From Henricia sp. BOLD:AAB3569 (Eukaryota > Echinodermata > Asteroidea > Spinulosida > Echinasteridae): a stretch of DNA of 64,000 nt. Below, piece by piece: positions 22,108 through 36,923 of the stretch. The notes below the pieces were generated by a model that worked only from the letters and a program-made list of their open reading frames with translations, had not been told where the DNA came from and searched no databases. The stretch's first letter is position 1, and every line of letters starts with the position of its first letter. A program made the translations under genes and the position numbers. The stretch spans positions 930,001 through 994,000 of the forward strand of contig JBBELK010000388.1 of NCBI GenBank assembly GCA_037783545.1. The letters run 5' to 3'.

Positions 22108-25100
22108 GTCAAAGTGTGGTCCAAACGTCGGCAAATTTGGAGGTCAAAAAATATTCCGACGAACTTCAAATTTTGCATGCTCCAAACACTCTATATTGCG
22201 CACTTGTCCTACAAAATTGACAGACTTTCGCCGGGAAATGGCGCTGTCTGTACACACCTCTTTGGTGTATTCCTGACACGTGCGCATGCTCAGTCCTTCG
22301 GACTGTCGTTGACACGGCCCAGTTTGGGACGGGATTTTTGTCAAAGTGTGGTCCAAACGTCGGCAAATTTGGAGGTCAAAAAATATTCCGACGAACTTCA
22401 AATTTTGCATGCTCCAAACACTCTATATTGCGCACTTGTCCTAAAAAATTGACAGACTTTCGCCGGGAAATGGCAGAGAAATTTCAGAGTTTAGAAAAAA
22501 AAGGGATTGTCGCTTCCTGGATGCTCCCGCAACCTGTGGCTGTCTGTACACACCTCTTTGGTGTATTCCTGACTCGTGCGCATGCTCAGTCCTTCGGACT
22601 GTCGTTGACACGGCCCAGTTTGGGACGGGATTTTGGTCAAAGTGTGGTCCAAACGTCGGCAAATTTGGAGGTCAAAAAATATTCCGACGAACTTCAAATT
22701 TTGCATGCTCCAAACACTCTATAATGCGCACTTGTCCTAAAAAATTGACAGACTTTCGCCGGGAAATGGCAGAGAAATTTCAGAGTTTAGAAAAAAAAAG
22801 GGGTTGGCGCTTCCTGGATGCTCCCGCAACCTGTGGCTGTCTGTACACACCTCTTCGGTGTATTCCTGACTCGTGCGCATGCTCAGTCCTTCGGACTGTC
22901 GTTGACACGGCCCAGTTTGGGACGGGATTTTGGTCAAAGTGTGGTCCAAACGTCGGCAAATTTGGACGTCAAAAAATATTCCGTCGAACTTCAAATTTTG
23001 CATGCTCCAAACACTCTATATTGCGCACTTGTCCTAAAAAATTGACAGACTTTCGCCGGGAAATGGCGCTGTCTGTACACACCTCTTTGGTGTATTCCTG
23101 ACACGTGCGCATGCTCAGTCCTTCGGACTGTCGTTGACACGGCCCAGTTTGGGACGGGATTTTGGTCAAAGTGTGGTCCAAACGTCGGCAAATTTGGAGG
23201 TCAAAAAATATTCCGACGAACTTCAAATTTTGCATGCTCCAAACACTCTATATTGCGCACTTGTCCTAAAAAATTGACAGACTTTCGCCGGGAAATGGCA
23301 GAGAAATTTCAGAGTTTAGAAAAAAAAGGGGTTGGCGCTTCCTGGATGCTCCCGCAACCTGTGGCTGTCTGTACACACCTCTTCGGTGTATTCCTGACTC
23401 GTGCGCATGCTCAGTCCTTCGGACTGTCGTTGACACGGCCCAGTTTGGGACGGGATTTTGGTCAAAGTGTGGTCCAAACGTCGGCAAATTTGGAGGTCAA
23501 AAAATATTCCGACGAACTTCAAATTTTGCATGCTCCAAACACTCTATAATGCGCACTTGTCCTAAAAAATTGACAGACTTTCGCTGGGAAATGGCAGAGA
23601 AATTTCAGAGTTTAGAAAAAAAAGGGGGTTGGCGCTTCCTGGATGCTCCCGCATCCTGTGGCTGTCTGTACACACCTCTTTGGTGTATTCCTGACTCGTG
23701 CGCATGCTCAGTCCTTCGGACTGTCGTTGACACGGCCCAGTTTGCGACGGGATTTTGGTCAAAGTGTGGTCCAAACGTCGGCAAATTTGGAGGTCAAAAA
23801 ATATTCCGACGAACTTCAAATTTTGCATGCTCCAAACACTCTATATTGCGCACTTGTCCTAAAAAATGGACAGACTTTCGCCGGGAAATGGCAGAGAAAT
23901 TTCAGAGTTTAGAAAAAAAAGGGGTTGGCGCTTCCTGGATGCTCCCGCAACCTGTGGCTGTCTGTACACACGTACCTCTTCGGTGTATTCCTGACTCGTG
24001 CGCATGCTCAGTCCTTCGGACTGTCGTTGACACGGCCCAGTTTGGGACGGGATTTTTGTCAAAGTGTGGTCCAAACGTCGGCAAATTTGGAGGTCAAAAA
24101 ATATTCCGACGAACTTCAAATTTTGCATGCTCCAAACACTCTATAATGCGCACTTGTCCTAAAAAATTGACAGACTTTCGCCGGGAAATGGCAGAGAAAT
24201 TTCAGAGTTTAGAAAAAAAGGGGGTTGGCGCTTCCTGGATGCTCCCGCAACCTGTGGCTGTCTGTACACACCTCTTTGGTGTATTCCTGACTCGTGCGCA
24301 TGCTCAGTCCTTCGGACTGTCGTTGACACGGCCCAGTTTGGGACGGGATTTTGGTCAAAGTGTGGTCCAAACGTCGGCAAATTTGGAGGTCAAAAAATAT
24401 TCCGACGAACTTCAAATTTTGCATGCTCCAAACACTCTATAATGCGCACTTGTCCTAACAAATTGACAGACTTTCGCCGGGAAATGGCAGAGAAATTTCA
24501 GAGTTTAGAAAAAAAGGGGGTTGGCGCTTCCTGGATGCTCCCGCAACCTGTGGCTGTCTGTACACACCTCTTTGGTGTATTCCTGACTCGTGCGCATGCT
24601 CAGTCCTTCGGACTGTCGTTGACACGGCCCAGTTTGGGACGGGATTTTGGTCAAAGTGTGGTCCAAACGTCGGCAAATTTGGAGGTCAAAAAATATTCCG
24701 ACGAACTTCAAATTTTGCATGCTCCAAACACTCTATATTGCGCACTTGTCCTAAAAAATTGACAGACTTTCGCCTTGAAATGGCAGAGAAATTTCAGAGT
24801 TTAGAAAAAAAGGGGTTGGCGCTTCCTGGATGCTCCCGCAACCTGTGGCTGTCTGTACACACCTCTTTGGTGTATTCCTGACTCGTGCGCATGCTCAGTC
24901 CTTCGGACTGTCGTTGACACGGCCCAGTTTGGGACAGGATTTTGGTCAAAGTGTGGTCCAAACGTCGGCAAATTTGGAGGTCAAAAAATATTCCGACGAA
25001 CTTCAAATTTTGCATGCTCCAAACACTCTATATTGCGCACTTGTCCTAAAAAATTGACAGACTTTCGCCGGGAAATGGCAGAGAAATTTCAGAGTTTAGA

Positions 25101-27053
25101 AAAAAAGGGGGTTGGCGCTTCTTGGATGCTCCCGCAACCTGCGGCTGTCTGTACACACCTCTTTGGTGTATTCCTGACTCGTGCGCATGCTCAGTCCTTC
25201 GGACTGTCGTTGACACGGCCCAGTTTGGGACGGGATTTTGGTCAAAGTGTGGTCCAAACGTCGGCAAATTTGGAGGTCAAAAAATATTCCGACGAACTTC
25301 AAATTTTGCATGCTCCAAACACTCTATATTGCGCACTTGTCCTAAAAAATTGACAGACTTTCGCCGGGAAATGGCAGAGAAATTTCAGAGTTTAGAAAAA
25401 AAAAGGGGTTGGCGCTTCCTGGATGCTCCCGCAACCTGTGGCTGTCTGTACACACCTCTTCGGTGTATTCCTGACTCGTGCGCATGCTCAGTCCTTCGGA
25501 CTGTCGTTGACACGGCCCAGTTTGGGACGGGATTTTGGTCAAAGTGTGGTCCAAACGTCGGCAAATTTGGAGGTCAAAAAATATTCCGACGAACTTCAAA
25601 TTTTGCATGCTCCAAACACTCTATAATGCGCACTTGTCCTAAAAAATTGACAGACTTTCGCCGGGAAATGGCAGAGAAATTTCAGAGTTTAGAAAAAAAA
25701 AGGGGGTTGGCGCTTCCTGGATGCTCCCGCAACCTGTGGCTGTCTGTACACACCTCTTTGGTGTATTCCTGACTCGTGCGCATGCTCAGTCCTTCGGACT
25801 GTCGTTGACACGGCCCAGTTTGGGACGGGATTTTGGTCAAAGTGTGGTCCAAACGTCGGCAAATTTGGAGGTCAAAAAATATTCCGACGAACTTCAAATT
25901 TTGCATGCTCCAAACACTGTATATTGCGCACTTGTCCTAACAAATTGACAGACTTTCGCCAGGAAATGGCAGAGAAATTTCAGAGTTTAGAAAAAAGGGG
26001 GTTGGCGCTTCTTGGATGCTCCCGCAACCTGTGGCTGTCTGTACACACCTCTTTGGTGTATTCCTGACTCGTGCGCATGCTCAGTCCTTCGGACTGTCGT
26101 TGACACGGCCCAGTTTGGGACGGGATTTTGGTCAAAGTGTGGTCCAAACGTCGGCAAATTTGGAGGTCAAAAAATATTCCGACGAACTTCAAATTTTGCA
26201 TGCTCCAAACACTCTATATTGCGCACTTGTCCTAAAAAAATGACAGACTTTCGCCGGGAAATGGCAGAGAAATTTCAGAGTTTAGAAAAAAAAGGGGTTG
26301 GCGCTTCCTGGATGCTCCCGCAACCTGTGGCTGTCTGTACACACCTCTTTGGTGTATTCCTGACTCGTGCGCATGCTCAGTCCTTCGGACTGTCGTTGAC
26401 ACGGCCCAGTTTGGGACGGGATTTTGGTCAAAGTGTGGTCCAAACGTCGGCAAATTTGGAGGTCAAAAAATATTCCGACGAACTTCAAATTTTGCATGCT
26501 CCAAACACTCTATATTGCGCACTTGTCCTAAAAAAGTGACAGACTTTCGCCGGGAATGGCAGAGAAATTTCAGAGTTTAGAAAAAAAAGGGGTTGGCGCT
26601 TCCTGGATGCTCCCTCAACCTGTGGCTGTCTGTACACACCTCTTCGGTGTATTCCTGACTCGTGCGCATGCTCAGTCCTTCGGACTGTCGTTGACACGGC
26701 CCAGTTTGGGACGGGATTTTGGTCAAAGTGTGGTCCAAACGTCGGCAAATTTGGAGGTCAAAAAATATTCCGACGAACTTCAAATTTTGCATGCTCCAAA
26801 CACTCTATATTGCGCACTTGTCCTAAAAAATTGACAGACTTTCGCCGGGAAATGGCAGAGAAATTTCAGAGTTTAGAAAAAAAAGGGGTTGGCGCTTCCT
26901 GGATGCTCCCGCAACCTGTGGCTTTCTGTACACACCTTTTTGGTGTATTCCTGACTCGTGCGCATGCTCAGTCCTTCGGACTGTCGTTGACACGGCCCAG
27001 TTTGGGACGGGATTTTGGTCAAAGTGTGGTCCAAACGTCGGCAAATTTGGAGG

Positions 27054-30000
27054 TCAAAAAATATTCCGACGAACTTCAAATTTTGCATGCTCCAAACACT
27101 CTATATTGCGCACTTGTCCTAAAAAATTGACAGACTTTCGCCGGGAAATGGCGCTGTCTGTACACACCTCTTTGGTGTATTCCTGACACGTGCTCATGCT
27201 CAGTCCTTCGGACTGTCGTTGACACGGCCCAGTTTGGGACGGGATTTTGGTCAAAGTGTGGTCCAAACGTCGGCAAATTTGGAGGTCAAAAAATATTCCG
27301 ACGAACTTCAAATTTTGCATGCTCCAAACACTCTATATTGCGCACTTGTCCTAAAAAATTGACAGACTTTCGCCGGGAAATGGCAGAGAAATTTCAGAGT
27401 TTAGAAGAAAAAAAGGGGTTGGCGCTTCCTGGATGCTCCCGCAACCTGTGACTGTCTGTACACACCTCTTCGGTGTATTCCTGACTCGTGCGCATGCTCA
27501 GTCCTTCGGACTGTCGTTGACACGGCCCAGTTTGGGACGGGATTTTGGTCAAAGTGTGGTCCAAACGTCGGCAAATTTGGAGGTCAAAAAATATTCCGAC
27601 GAACTTCAAATTTTGCATGCTCCAAACACTCTATAATGCGCACTTGTCCTAAAAAATTGACAGACTTTCGCCGGGAAATGGCAGAGAAATTTCAGAGTTT
27701 AGAAAAAATAAGGGGTTGGCGCTTCCTGGATGCTCCCGCAACCTGTGGCTGTCTGTACACACCTCTTTGGTGTATTCCTGACTCGTGCGCATGCTCAGTC
27801 CTTCGGACTGTCGTTGACACGGCCCAGTTTGGGACGGGATTTTGGTCAAAGTGTGGTCCAAACGTCGGAAAATTTGGAGGTCAAAAAATATTCCGACGAA
27901 CTTCAAATTTTGCATGCTCCAAACACTCTATAATGCGCACTTGTCCTAAAAAATTGACAGACTTTCGCCGGGAAATGGCAGAGAAATTTCAGAGTTTAGA
28001 AAAAAAAGGGGTTGGCGCTTCCTGGATGCTTCCGCAACCTGTGGGTGTCTGTACACACCTCTTTGGTGTATTCCTGACTCGTGCGCATGCTCAGTCCTTC
28101 GGACTGTCGTTGACACGGCCCAGTTTGGGACGGGATTTTAGTCAAAGTGTGGTCCAAACGTCGGCAAATTTGGAGGTCAAAAAATATTCCGACGAACTTC
28201 AAATTTTGCATGCTCCAAACACTCTATATTGCGCACTTGTCCTAAACAATTGACAGACTTTCGCCGGGAAATGGCAGAGAAATTTCAGAGTTTAGAAAAA
28301 AAAGGGGTTGGCGCTTCCTGGATGCTCCCGCAACCTGTGGCTGTCTGTACACACCTCTTTGGTGTATTCCAGACTCGTGCGCATGCTCAGTCCTTCGGAC
28401 TTTCGTTGACACGGCCCAGTTTGGGACGGGATTTTGGTCAAAGTGTGGTCCAAACGTCGGCAAATTTGGAGGTCAAACAATATTCCGACGAACTTCAAAT
28501 TTTGCATGCTCCAAACACTCTATATTGCGCACTTGTCCTAAAAAATTGACAGACTTTCGCCGGGAAATGGCGCTGTCTGTACACACCTCTTTGGTGTATT
28601 CCTGACACGTGCTCATGCTCAGTCCTTCGGACTGTCGTTGACACGGCCCAGTTTGGGACGGGATTTTGGTCAAAGTGTGGTCCAAACGTCGGCAAATTTG
28701 GAGGTCAAAAAATATTCCGACGAACTTCAAATTTTGCATGCTCCAAACACTCTATATTGCGCACTTGTCCTAAAAAATTGACAGACTTTCGCCGGGAAAT
28801 GGCAGAGAAATTTCAGAGTTTAGAAGAAAAAAAGGGGTTGGCGCTTCCTGGATGCTCCCGCAACCTGTGACTGTCTGTACACACCTCTTCGGTGTATTCC
28901 TGACTCGTGCGCATGCTCAGTCCTTCGGACTGTCGTTGACACGGCCCAGTTTGGGACGGGATTTTGGTCAAAGTGTGGTCCAAACGTCGGCAAATTTGGA
29001 GGTCAAAAAATATTCCGACGAACTTCAAATTTTGCATGCTCCAAACACTCTATAATGCGCACTTGTCCTAAAAAATTGACAGACTTTCGCCGGGAAATGG
29101 CAGAGAAATTTCAGAGTTTAGAAAAAATAAGGGGTTGGCGCTTCCTGGATGCTCCCGCAACCTGTGGCTGTCTGTACACACCTCTTTGGTGTATTCCTGA
29201 CTCGTGCGCATGCTCAGTCCTTCGGACTGTCGTTGACACGGCCCAGTTTGGGACGGGATTTTGGTCAAAGTGTGGTCCAAACGTCGGAAAATTTGGAGGT
29301 CAAAAAATATTCCGACGAACTTCAAATTTTGCATGCTCCAAACACTCTATAATGCGCACTTGTCCTAAAAAATTGACAGACTTTCGCCGGGAAATGGCAG
29401 AGAAATTTCAGAGTTTAGAAAAAAAAGGGGTTGGCGCTTCCTGGATGCTTCCGCAACCTGTGGGTGTCTGTACACACCTCTTTGGTGTATTCCTGACTCG
29501 TGCGCATGCTCAGTCCTTCGGACTGTCGTTGACACGGCCCAGTTTGGGACGGGATTTTGGTCAAAGTGTGGTCCAAACGTCGGCAAATTTGGAGGTCAAA
29601 AAATATTCCGACGAACTTCAAATTTTGCATGCTCCAAACACTCTATATTGCGCACTTGTCCTAAACAATTGACAGACTTTCGCCGGGAAATGGCAGAGAA
29701 ATTTCAGAGTTTAGAAAAAAAAGGGGTTGGCGCTTCCTGGATGCTCCCGCAACCTGTGGCTGTCTGTACACACCTCTTTGGTGTATTCCAGACTCGTGCG
29801 CATGCTCAGTCCTTCGGACTTTCGTTGACACGGCCCAGTTTGGGACGGGATTTTGGTCAAAGTGTGGTCCAAACGTCGGCAAATTTGGAGGTCAAACAAT
29901 ATTCCGACGAACTTCAAATTTTGCATGCTCCAAACACTCTATATTGCGCACTTGTCCTAAAAAATTGACAGACTTTCGCCGGGAAATGGCAGAGAAATTT

Positions 30001-32250
30001 CAGAGTTTAAAAAAAAAGGGGTTGGCGCTTCCTGGATGCCCCCGCAACCTGTGGCTGTCTGTACACACCTCTTCGGTGTATTCCTGACTCGTGCGCATGC
30101 TCAGTCCTTCGGACTGTCGTTGACACGGCCCAGTTTGGGACGGGATTTTGGTCAAAGTGTGGTCCAAACGTCGGCAAATTTGGAGGTCAAAAAATATTCC
30201 GACGAACTTCAAATTTTGCATGCTCCAAACACTCTATAATGCGCACTTGTCCTAAAAAATTGACAGACTTTCGCCGGGAAATGGCAGAGAAATTTCAGAG
30301 TTTAGAAAAAAAAGGGGTTGGCGCTTCCTGGATGCTCCCGCAACCTGTGGCTTTCTGTACACACCTTTTTGGTGTATTCCTGACTCGTGCGCATGCTCAG
30401 TCCTTCGGACTGTCGTTGACACGGCCCAGTTTGGGACGGGATTTTGGTCAAAGTGTGGTCCAAACGTCGGCAAATTTGGAGGTCAAAAAATATTCCGACG
30501 AACTTCAAATTTTGCATGCTCCAAACACTCTATATTGCGCACTTGTCCTAAAAAATTGACAGACTTTCGCCGGGAAATGGCGCTGTCTGTACACACCTCT
30601 TTGGTGTATTCCTGACCCGTGCTCATGCTCAGTCCTTCGGACTGTCGTTGACACGGCCCAGTTTGGGACGGGATTTTGGTCAAAGTGTGGTCCAAACGTC
30701 GGCAAATTTGGAGGTCAAAAAATATTCCGACGAACTTCAAATTTTGCATGCTCCAAACACTCTATATTGCGCACTTGTCCTAAAAAATTGACAGACTTTC
30801 GCCGGGAAATGGCAGAGAAATTTCAGAGTTTAGAAGAAAAAAAGGGGTTGGCGCTTCCTGGATGCTCCCGCAACCTGTGACTGTCTGTACACACCTCTTC
30901 GGTGTATTCCTGACTCGTGCGCATGCTCAGTCCTTCGGACTGTCGTTGACACGGCCCAGTTTGGGACGGGATTTTGGTCAAAGTGTGGTCCAAACGTCGG
31001 CAAATTTGGAGGTCAAAAAATATTCCGACGAACTTCAAATTTTGCATGCTCCAAACACTCTATAATGCGCACTTGTCCTAAAAAATTGACAGACTTTCGC
31101 CGGGAAATGGCAGAGAAATTTCAGAGTTTAGAAAAAATAAGGGGTTGGCGCTTCCTGGATGCTCCCGCAACCTGTGGCTGTCTGTACACACCTCTTTGGT
31201 GTATTCCTGACTCGTGCGCATGCTCAGTCCTTCGGACTGTCGTTGACACGGCCCAGTTTGGGACGGGATTTTGGTCAAAGTGTGGTCCAAACGTCGGCAA
31301 ATTTGGAGGTCAAAAAATATTCCGACGGACTTCAAATTTTGCATGCTCCAAACACTCTATATTGCGCACTTGTCCTAACAAATTGACAGACTTTCGCCGG
31401 GAAATGGCAGAGAAATTTCAGAGTTTAGAAAAAAAAGGGGTTGGCGCTTCCTGGATGCTCCCGCAACCTGTGGCTGTCTGTACACACCTCTTTGGTGTAT
31501 TCCTGACTCGTGCGCATGCTCAGTCCTTCGGACTGTCGTTGACACGGCCCAGTTTGGGACGGGATTTTGGTCAAAGTGTGGTCCAAACGTCGGCAAATTT
31601 GGAGGTCAAAAAATATTCCGACGAACTTCAAATTTTGCATGTTCCAAACACTCTATATTGCGCACTTGTCCTAAACAATTGACAGACTTTCGCCGGGAAA
31701 TGGCAGAGAAATTTCAGAGTTTAGAAAAAAAAGGGGTTGGCGCTTCCTGGATGCTCCCGCAACCTGTGGCTGTCTGTACACACCTCTTTGGTGTATTCCA
31801 GACTCGTGCGCATGCTCAGTCCTTCGGACTTTCGTTGACACGGCCCAGTTTGGGACGGGATTTTGGTCAAAGTGTGGTCCAAACGTCGGCAAATTTGGAG
31901 GTCAAACAATATTCCGACGAACTTCAAATTTTGCATGCTCCAAACACTCTATATTGCGCACTTGTCCTAAAAAATTGACAGACTTTCGCCGGGAAATGGC
32001 AGAGAAATTTCAGAGTTTAAAAAAAAAAGGGGTTGGCGCTTCCTGGATGCCCCCGCAACCTGTGGCTGTCTGTACACACCTCTTCGGTGTATTCCTGACT
32101 CGTGCGCATGCTCAGTCCTTCGGACTGTCGTTGACACGGCCCAGTTTGGGACGGGATTTTGGTCAAAGTGTGGTCCAAACGTCGGCAAATTTGGAGGTCA
32201 AAAAATATTCCGACGAACTTCAAATTTTGCATGCTCCAAACACTCTATAA
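27054..32250. repeat. 1419 bp and 2010 bp higher-order repeats
   Basis: The private marker TTAGAAGAAAAAAAGGGG occurs at 27401, 28820 and 30830, so successive copies are 1419 bp (five monomers, one short) and 2010 bp (seven monomers, one short) apart. Other linked markers include CCTGTGACTGTC, AAAAATAAGGGG and GTATTCCAGACTC. Confidence 0.85.
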
Positions 32251-32545
32251 TGCGCACTTGTCCTAAAAAATTGACAGACTTTCGCCGGGAAATGGCAGAG
32301 AAATTTCAGAGTTTAGAAAAAAAGGGGGTTGGCGCTTCCTGGATGCTCCCGCAACCTGTGGCTGTCTGTACACACCTCTTTGGTGTATTCCTGACTCGTG
32401 CGCATGCTCAGTCCTTCGGACTGTCGTTGACACGGCCCAGTTTGGGACGGGATTTTGGTCAAAGTGTGGTCCAAACGTCGGCAAATTTGGAGGTCAAAAA
32501 ATATTCCGACGAACTTCAAATTTCGCATGCTCCAAACACTCTATA

Positions 32546-33450
32546 TTGCGCACTTGTCCTAAAAAAATGACAGACTTTCGCAGGGAAATGGCAGAGAAAT
32601 TTCAGAGTTTAGAAAAAAAAGGGGTTGGCGCTTCCTGGATGCTCCCGCAACCTGTGGCTGTATGTACACACCTCTTTGGTGTATTCCTGACTCGTGCGCA
32701 TGCTCAGTCCTTCGGACTGTCGTTGACACGGCCCAGTTTGGGACGGGATTTTGGTCAAAGTGTGGTCCAAACGTCGGCAAATTTGGAGGTCAACAAATAT
32801 TCCGACGAACTTCAAATTTTGCATGCTCCAAACACTCTATATTGCGCACTTGTCCTAAACAATTGACAGACTTTCGCCGGGAAATGGCAGAGAAATTTCA
32901 GAGTTTAGAAAAAAAGGGGTTGGCGCTTCCTTGATGCTCCCGCAACCTGTGGCTGTCTGTACACACCTCTTCGGTGTATTCCTGACTCGTGCGCATGCTC
33001 AGTCCTTCGGACTGTCGTTGACACGGCCCAGTTTGGGACGGGATTTTGGTCAAAGTGTGGTCCAAACGTCGGCAAATTTGGAGGTCAAAAAATATTCCGA
33101 CGAACTTCAAATTTTGCATGCTCCAAACACTCTATATTGCGCACTTGTCCTAAAAAAATGACAGACTTTCGCCGGGAAATGGCAGAGAAATTTCAGAGTT
33201 TAGAAAAAAAAGGGGTTGGCGCTTCCTGGATGCTCCCGCAACCTGTGGCTGTATGTACACACCTCTTTGGTGTATTCCTGACTCGTGCGCATGCTCAGTC
33301 CTTCGGACTGTCGTTGACACGGCCCAGTTTGGGACGGGATTTTGGTCAAAGTGTGGTCCAAACGTCGGCAAATTTGGAGGTCAACAAATATTCCGACGAA
33401 CTTCAAATTTTGCATGCTCCAAACACTCTATATTGCGCACTTGTCCTAAA
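32546..33450. repeat. 591 bp dimer repeat
   Basis: Monomers marked by GGCTGTATGTAC and GAGGTCAACAAATATT recur 591 bp apart (for example ATGTAC at about 32661 and 33252). Confidence 0.7.
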
Positions 33451-35144
33451 AAATTGACAGACTTTCGCCGGGAAATGGCGCTGTCTGTACACACCTCTTT
33501 GGTGTATTCCTGACTCGTGCGCATGCTCAGTCCTTCGGACTGTCGTTGACACGGCCCAGTTTGGGACGGGATTTTGGTCAAAGTGTGGTCCAAACGTCGG
33601 CAAATTTGGAGGTCAAAAAATATTCCGACGAACTTCAAATTTTGCATGCTCCAAACACTCTATATTGCGCACTTGTCCTAAAAAATTGACAGACTTTCGC
33701 CGGGAAATGGCAGACAAATTTCAGAGTTTAGAAAAAAAGGGGTTGGCGCTTCCTTGATGCTCCCGCAACCTGTGGCTGTCTGTACACACCTCTTCGGTGT
33801 ATTCCTGACTCGTGCGCATGCTCAGTCCTTCGGACTGTCGTTGACACGGCCCAGTTTGGGACGGGATTTTGGTCAAAGTGTGGTCCAAACGTCGGCAAAT
33901 TTGGAGGTCAAAAAATATTCCGACGAACTTCAAATTTTGCATGCTCCAAACACTCTATAATGCGCACTTGTCCTAAAAAATTGACAGACTTTCGCCGGGA
34001 AATGGCAGATAAATTTCAGAGTTTAGAAAAAAAAGGGGGTTGGCGCTTCCTGGATGCTCCCGCAACCTGTGGCTGTCTGTACACACCTCTTTGGTGTATT
34101 CCTGACTCGTGCGCATGCTCAGTCCTTCGGACTGTCGTTGACACGGCCCAGTTTGGGACGGGATTTTGGTCAAAGTGTGGTCCAAACGTCGGCAAATTTG
34201 GAGGTCAAAAAATATTCCGACGAACTTCAAATTTTGCATGCTCCAAACACTCTATATTGCGCACTTGTCCTAAAAAAATGACAGACTTTCGCCGGGAAAT
34301 GGCAGAGAAATTTCAGAGTTTAGAAAAAAAAAGGGGTTGGCGCTTCCTGGATGCTCCCGCAACCTGTGGCTGTATGTACACACCTCTTTGGTGTATTCCT
34401 GACTCGTGCGCATGCTCAGTCCTTCGGACTGTCGTTGACACGGCCCAGTTTGGGACGGGATTTTGGTCAAAGTGTGGTCCAAACGTCGGCAAATTTGGAG
34501 GTCAAAAAATATTCCGACGAACTTCAAATTTTGCATGCTCCAAACACTCTATATTGCGCACTTGTCCTAAAAAATTGACAGACTTTCGCCGGGAAATGGC
34601 AGACAAATTTCAGAGTTTAGAAAAAAAAGTGGTTGGCGCTTCCTGGATGCTCCCGCAACCTGTGGCTGTCTGTACACACCTCTTTGGTGTATTCCTGACT
34701 CGTGCGCATGCTCAGTCCTTCGGACTGTCGTTGACACGGCCCATTTTGGGACGGGATTTTGGTAAAAGTGTGGTCCAAACGTCGGCAAATTTGGAGGTCA
34801 AAAAATATTCCGACGAACTTCAAATTTTGCATGCTCCAAACACTCTATATTGCGCACTTGTCCTAAAAAATTGACAGACTTTCGCCGGGAAATGGCAGAG
34901 AAATTTCAGAGTTTAGAAAAAAAGGGGTTGGCGCTTCCTGGATGCTCCCGCAACCTGTGGCTGTCTGTACACACCTCTTTGGTGTATTCCTGACTCGTGC
35001 GCATGCTCAGTCCTTCGGACTGTCGTTGACACGGCCCAGTTTGGGACGGGATTTTGGTCAAAGTGTGGTCCAAACGTCGGCAAATTTGGAGGTCAAAAAA
35101 TATTCCGACGAACTTCAAATTTTGCATGCTCCAAACACTCTATA

Positions 35145-36923
35145 TTGCGCACTTGTCCTAAAAAATTGACAGACTTTCGCCGGGAAATGGCAGAGTTTAG
35201 AAAAAAAAGGGGTTGGCGCTTCCTGGATGCTCCCGCAAACTGTGGCTGTCTGTACACACCTCTTTGGTGTATTCCTGACTCGTGCGCATGCTCAGTCCTT
35301 CGGACTGTCGTTGACACGGCCCAGTTTGGGACGGGATTTTGGTCAAAGTGTGGTCCAAACGTCGGCAAATTTGGAGGTCAAAAAATATTCCGACGAACTT
35401 CAAATTTTGCATGCTCCAAACACTCTATATTGCGCACTTGTCCTAAAAAATTGACAGACTTTCGCCGGGAAATGGCAGAGAAATTTCAGAGTTTAGAAAA
35501 AAAAGGGGTTGGCGCTTCCTGGATGCTCCCGCAAGCTGTGGCTGTCTGTACACACCTCTTTGGTGTATTCCTGACTCGTGCGCATGCTCAGTCCTTCGGA
35601 CTGTCGTTGACACGGCCCAGTTTGGGACGGGATTTTGGTCAAAGTGTGGTCCAAACGTCGGCAAATTTGGAGGTCAAAACATATTCCGACGAACTTCAAA
35701 TTTTGCATGCTCCAAACACTCTATATTGCGCACTTGTCCTAAAAAATTGACAGACTTTCGCCTGGAAATGGCAGAGAAATTTCAGAGTTTAGAAAAAAAA
35801 GGGGTTGGCGCTTCCTGGATGCTCCCGCAACCTGTGGCTGTCTGTACACACCTCTTTGGTGTATTCCTGACTCGTGCGCATGCTCAGTCCTTCGGACTGT
35901 CGTTGACACGGCCCAGTTTGGGACGGGATTTTGGTCAAAGTGTGGTCCAAACGTCGGCAAATTTGGAGGTCAAAAAATATTCCGACGAACTTCAAATTTT
36001 GCATGCTCCAAAAACTCTATATTGCGCACTTGTCCTAAACAATTGACAGACTTTCGCCGGGAAATGGCAGAGTTTAGAAAAAAAAGGGGTTGGCGCTTCC
36101 TGGATGCTCCCGCAAACTGTGGCTGTCTGTACACACCTCTTTGGTGTATTCCTGACTCGTGCGCATGCTCAGTCCTTCGGACTGTCGTTGACACGGCCCA
36201 GTTTGGGACGGGATTTTGGTCAAAGTGTGGTCCAAACGTCGGCAAATTTGGAGGTCAAAAAATATTCCGACGAACTTCAAATTTTGCATGCTCCAAACAC
36301 TCTATATTGCGCACTTGTCCTAAAAAATTGACAGACTTTCGCCGGGAAATGGCAGAGAAATTTCAGAGTTTAGAAAAAAAAGGGGTTGGCGCTTCCTGGA
36401 TGCTCCCGCAAGCTGTGGCTGTCTGTACACACCTCTTTGGTGTATTCCTGACTCGTGCGCATGCTCAGTCCTTCGGACTGTCGTTGACACGGCCCAGTTT
36501 GGGACGGGATTTTGGTCAAAGTGTGGTCCAAACGTCGGCAAATTTGGAGGTCAAAACATATTCCGACGAACTTCAAATTTTGCATGCTCCAAACACTCTA
36601 TATTGCGCACTTGTCCTAAAAAATTGACAGACTTTCGCCGGGAAATGGCAGAGAAATTTCAGAGTTTAGAAAAAAAAGGGGTTGGCGCTTCCTGGATGCT
36701 CCCGCAACCTGTGGCTGTCTGTACACACCTCTTTGGTGTATTCCTGACTCGTGCGCATGCTCAGTCCTTCGGACTGTCGTTGACACGGCCCAGTTTGGGA
36801 CGGGATTTTGGTCAAAGTGTGGTCCAAACGTCGGCAAATTTGGAGGTCAAAAAATATTCCGACGAACTTCAAATTTTGCATGCTCCAAAAACTCTATATT
36901 GCGCACTTGTCCTAAAAAATTGA
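35145..36923. repeat. 877 bp higher-order repeat (3 monomers), 2 copies
   Basis: Markers recur 877 bp apart: CGCAAACTGTGG near 35235 and 36112, GCAAGCTGTGG near 35531 and 36408, and CCAAAAACTCTAT near 36010 and 36887. Confidence 0.85.

Noticed and set aside
23549..24442. 297-codon open frame
   Set aside because: It runs through three satellite monomers and shifts frame use with A-run length; the same peptide segments appear in other frames of adjacent monomers. No domain, start context or codon bias.
33960..34874. 304-codon open frame
   Set aside because: Same satellite artefact: three monomers that happen to be 297 bp long.
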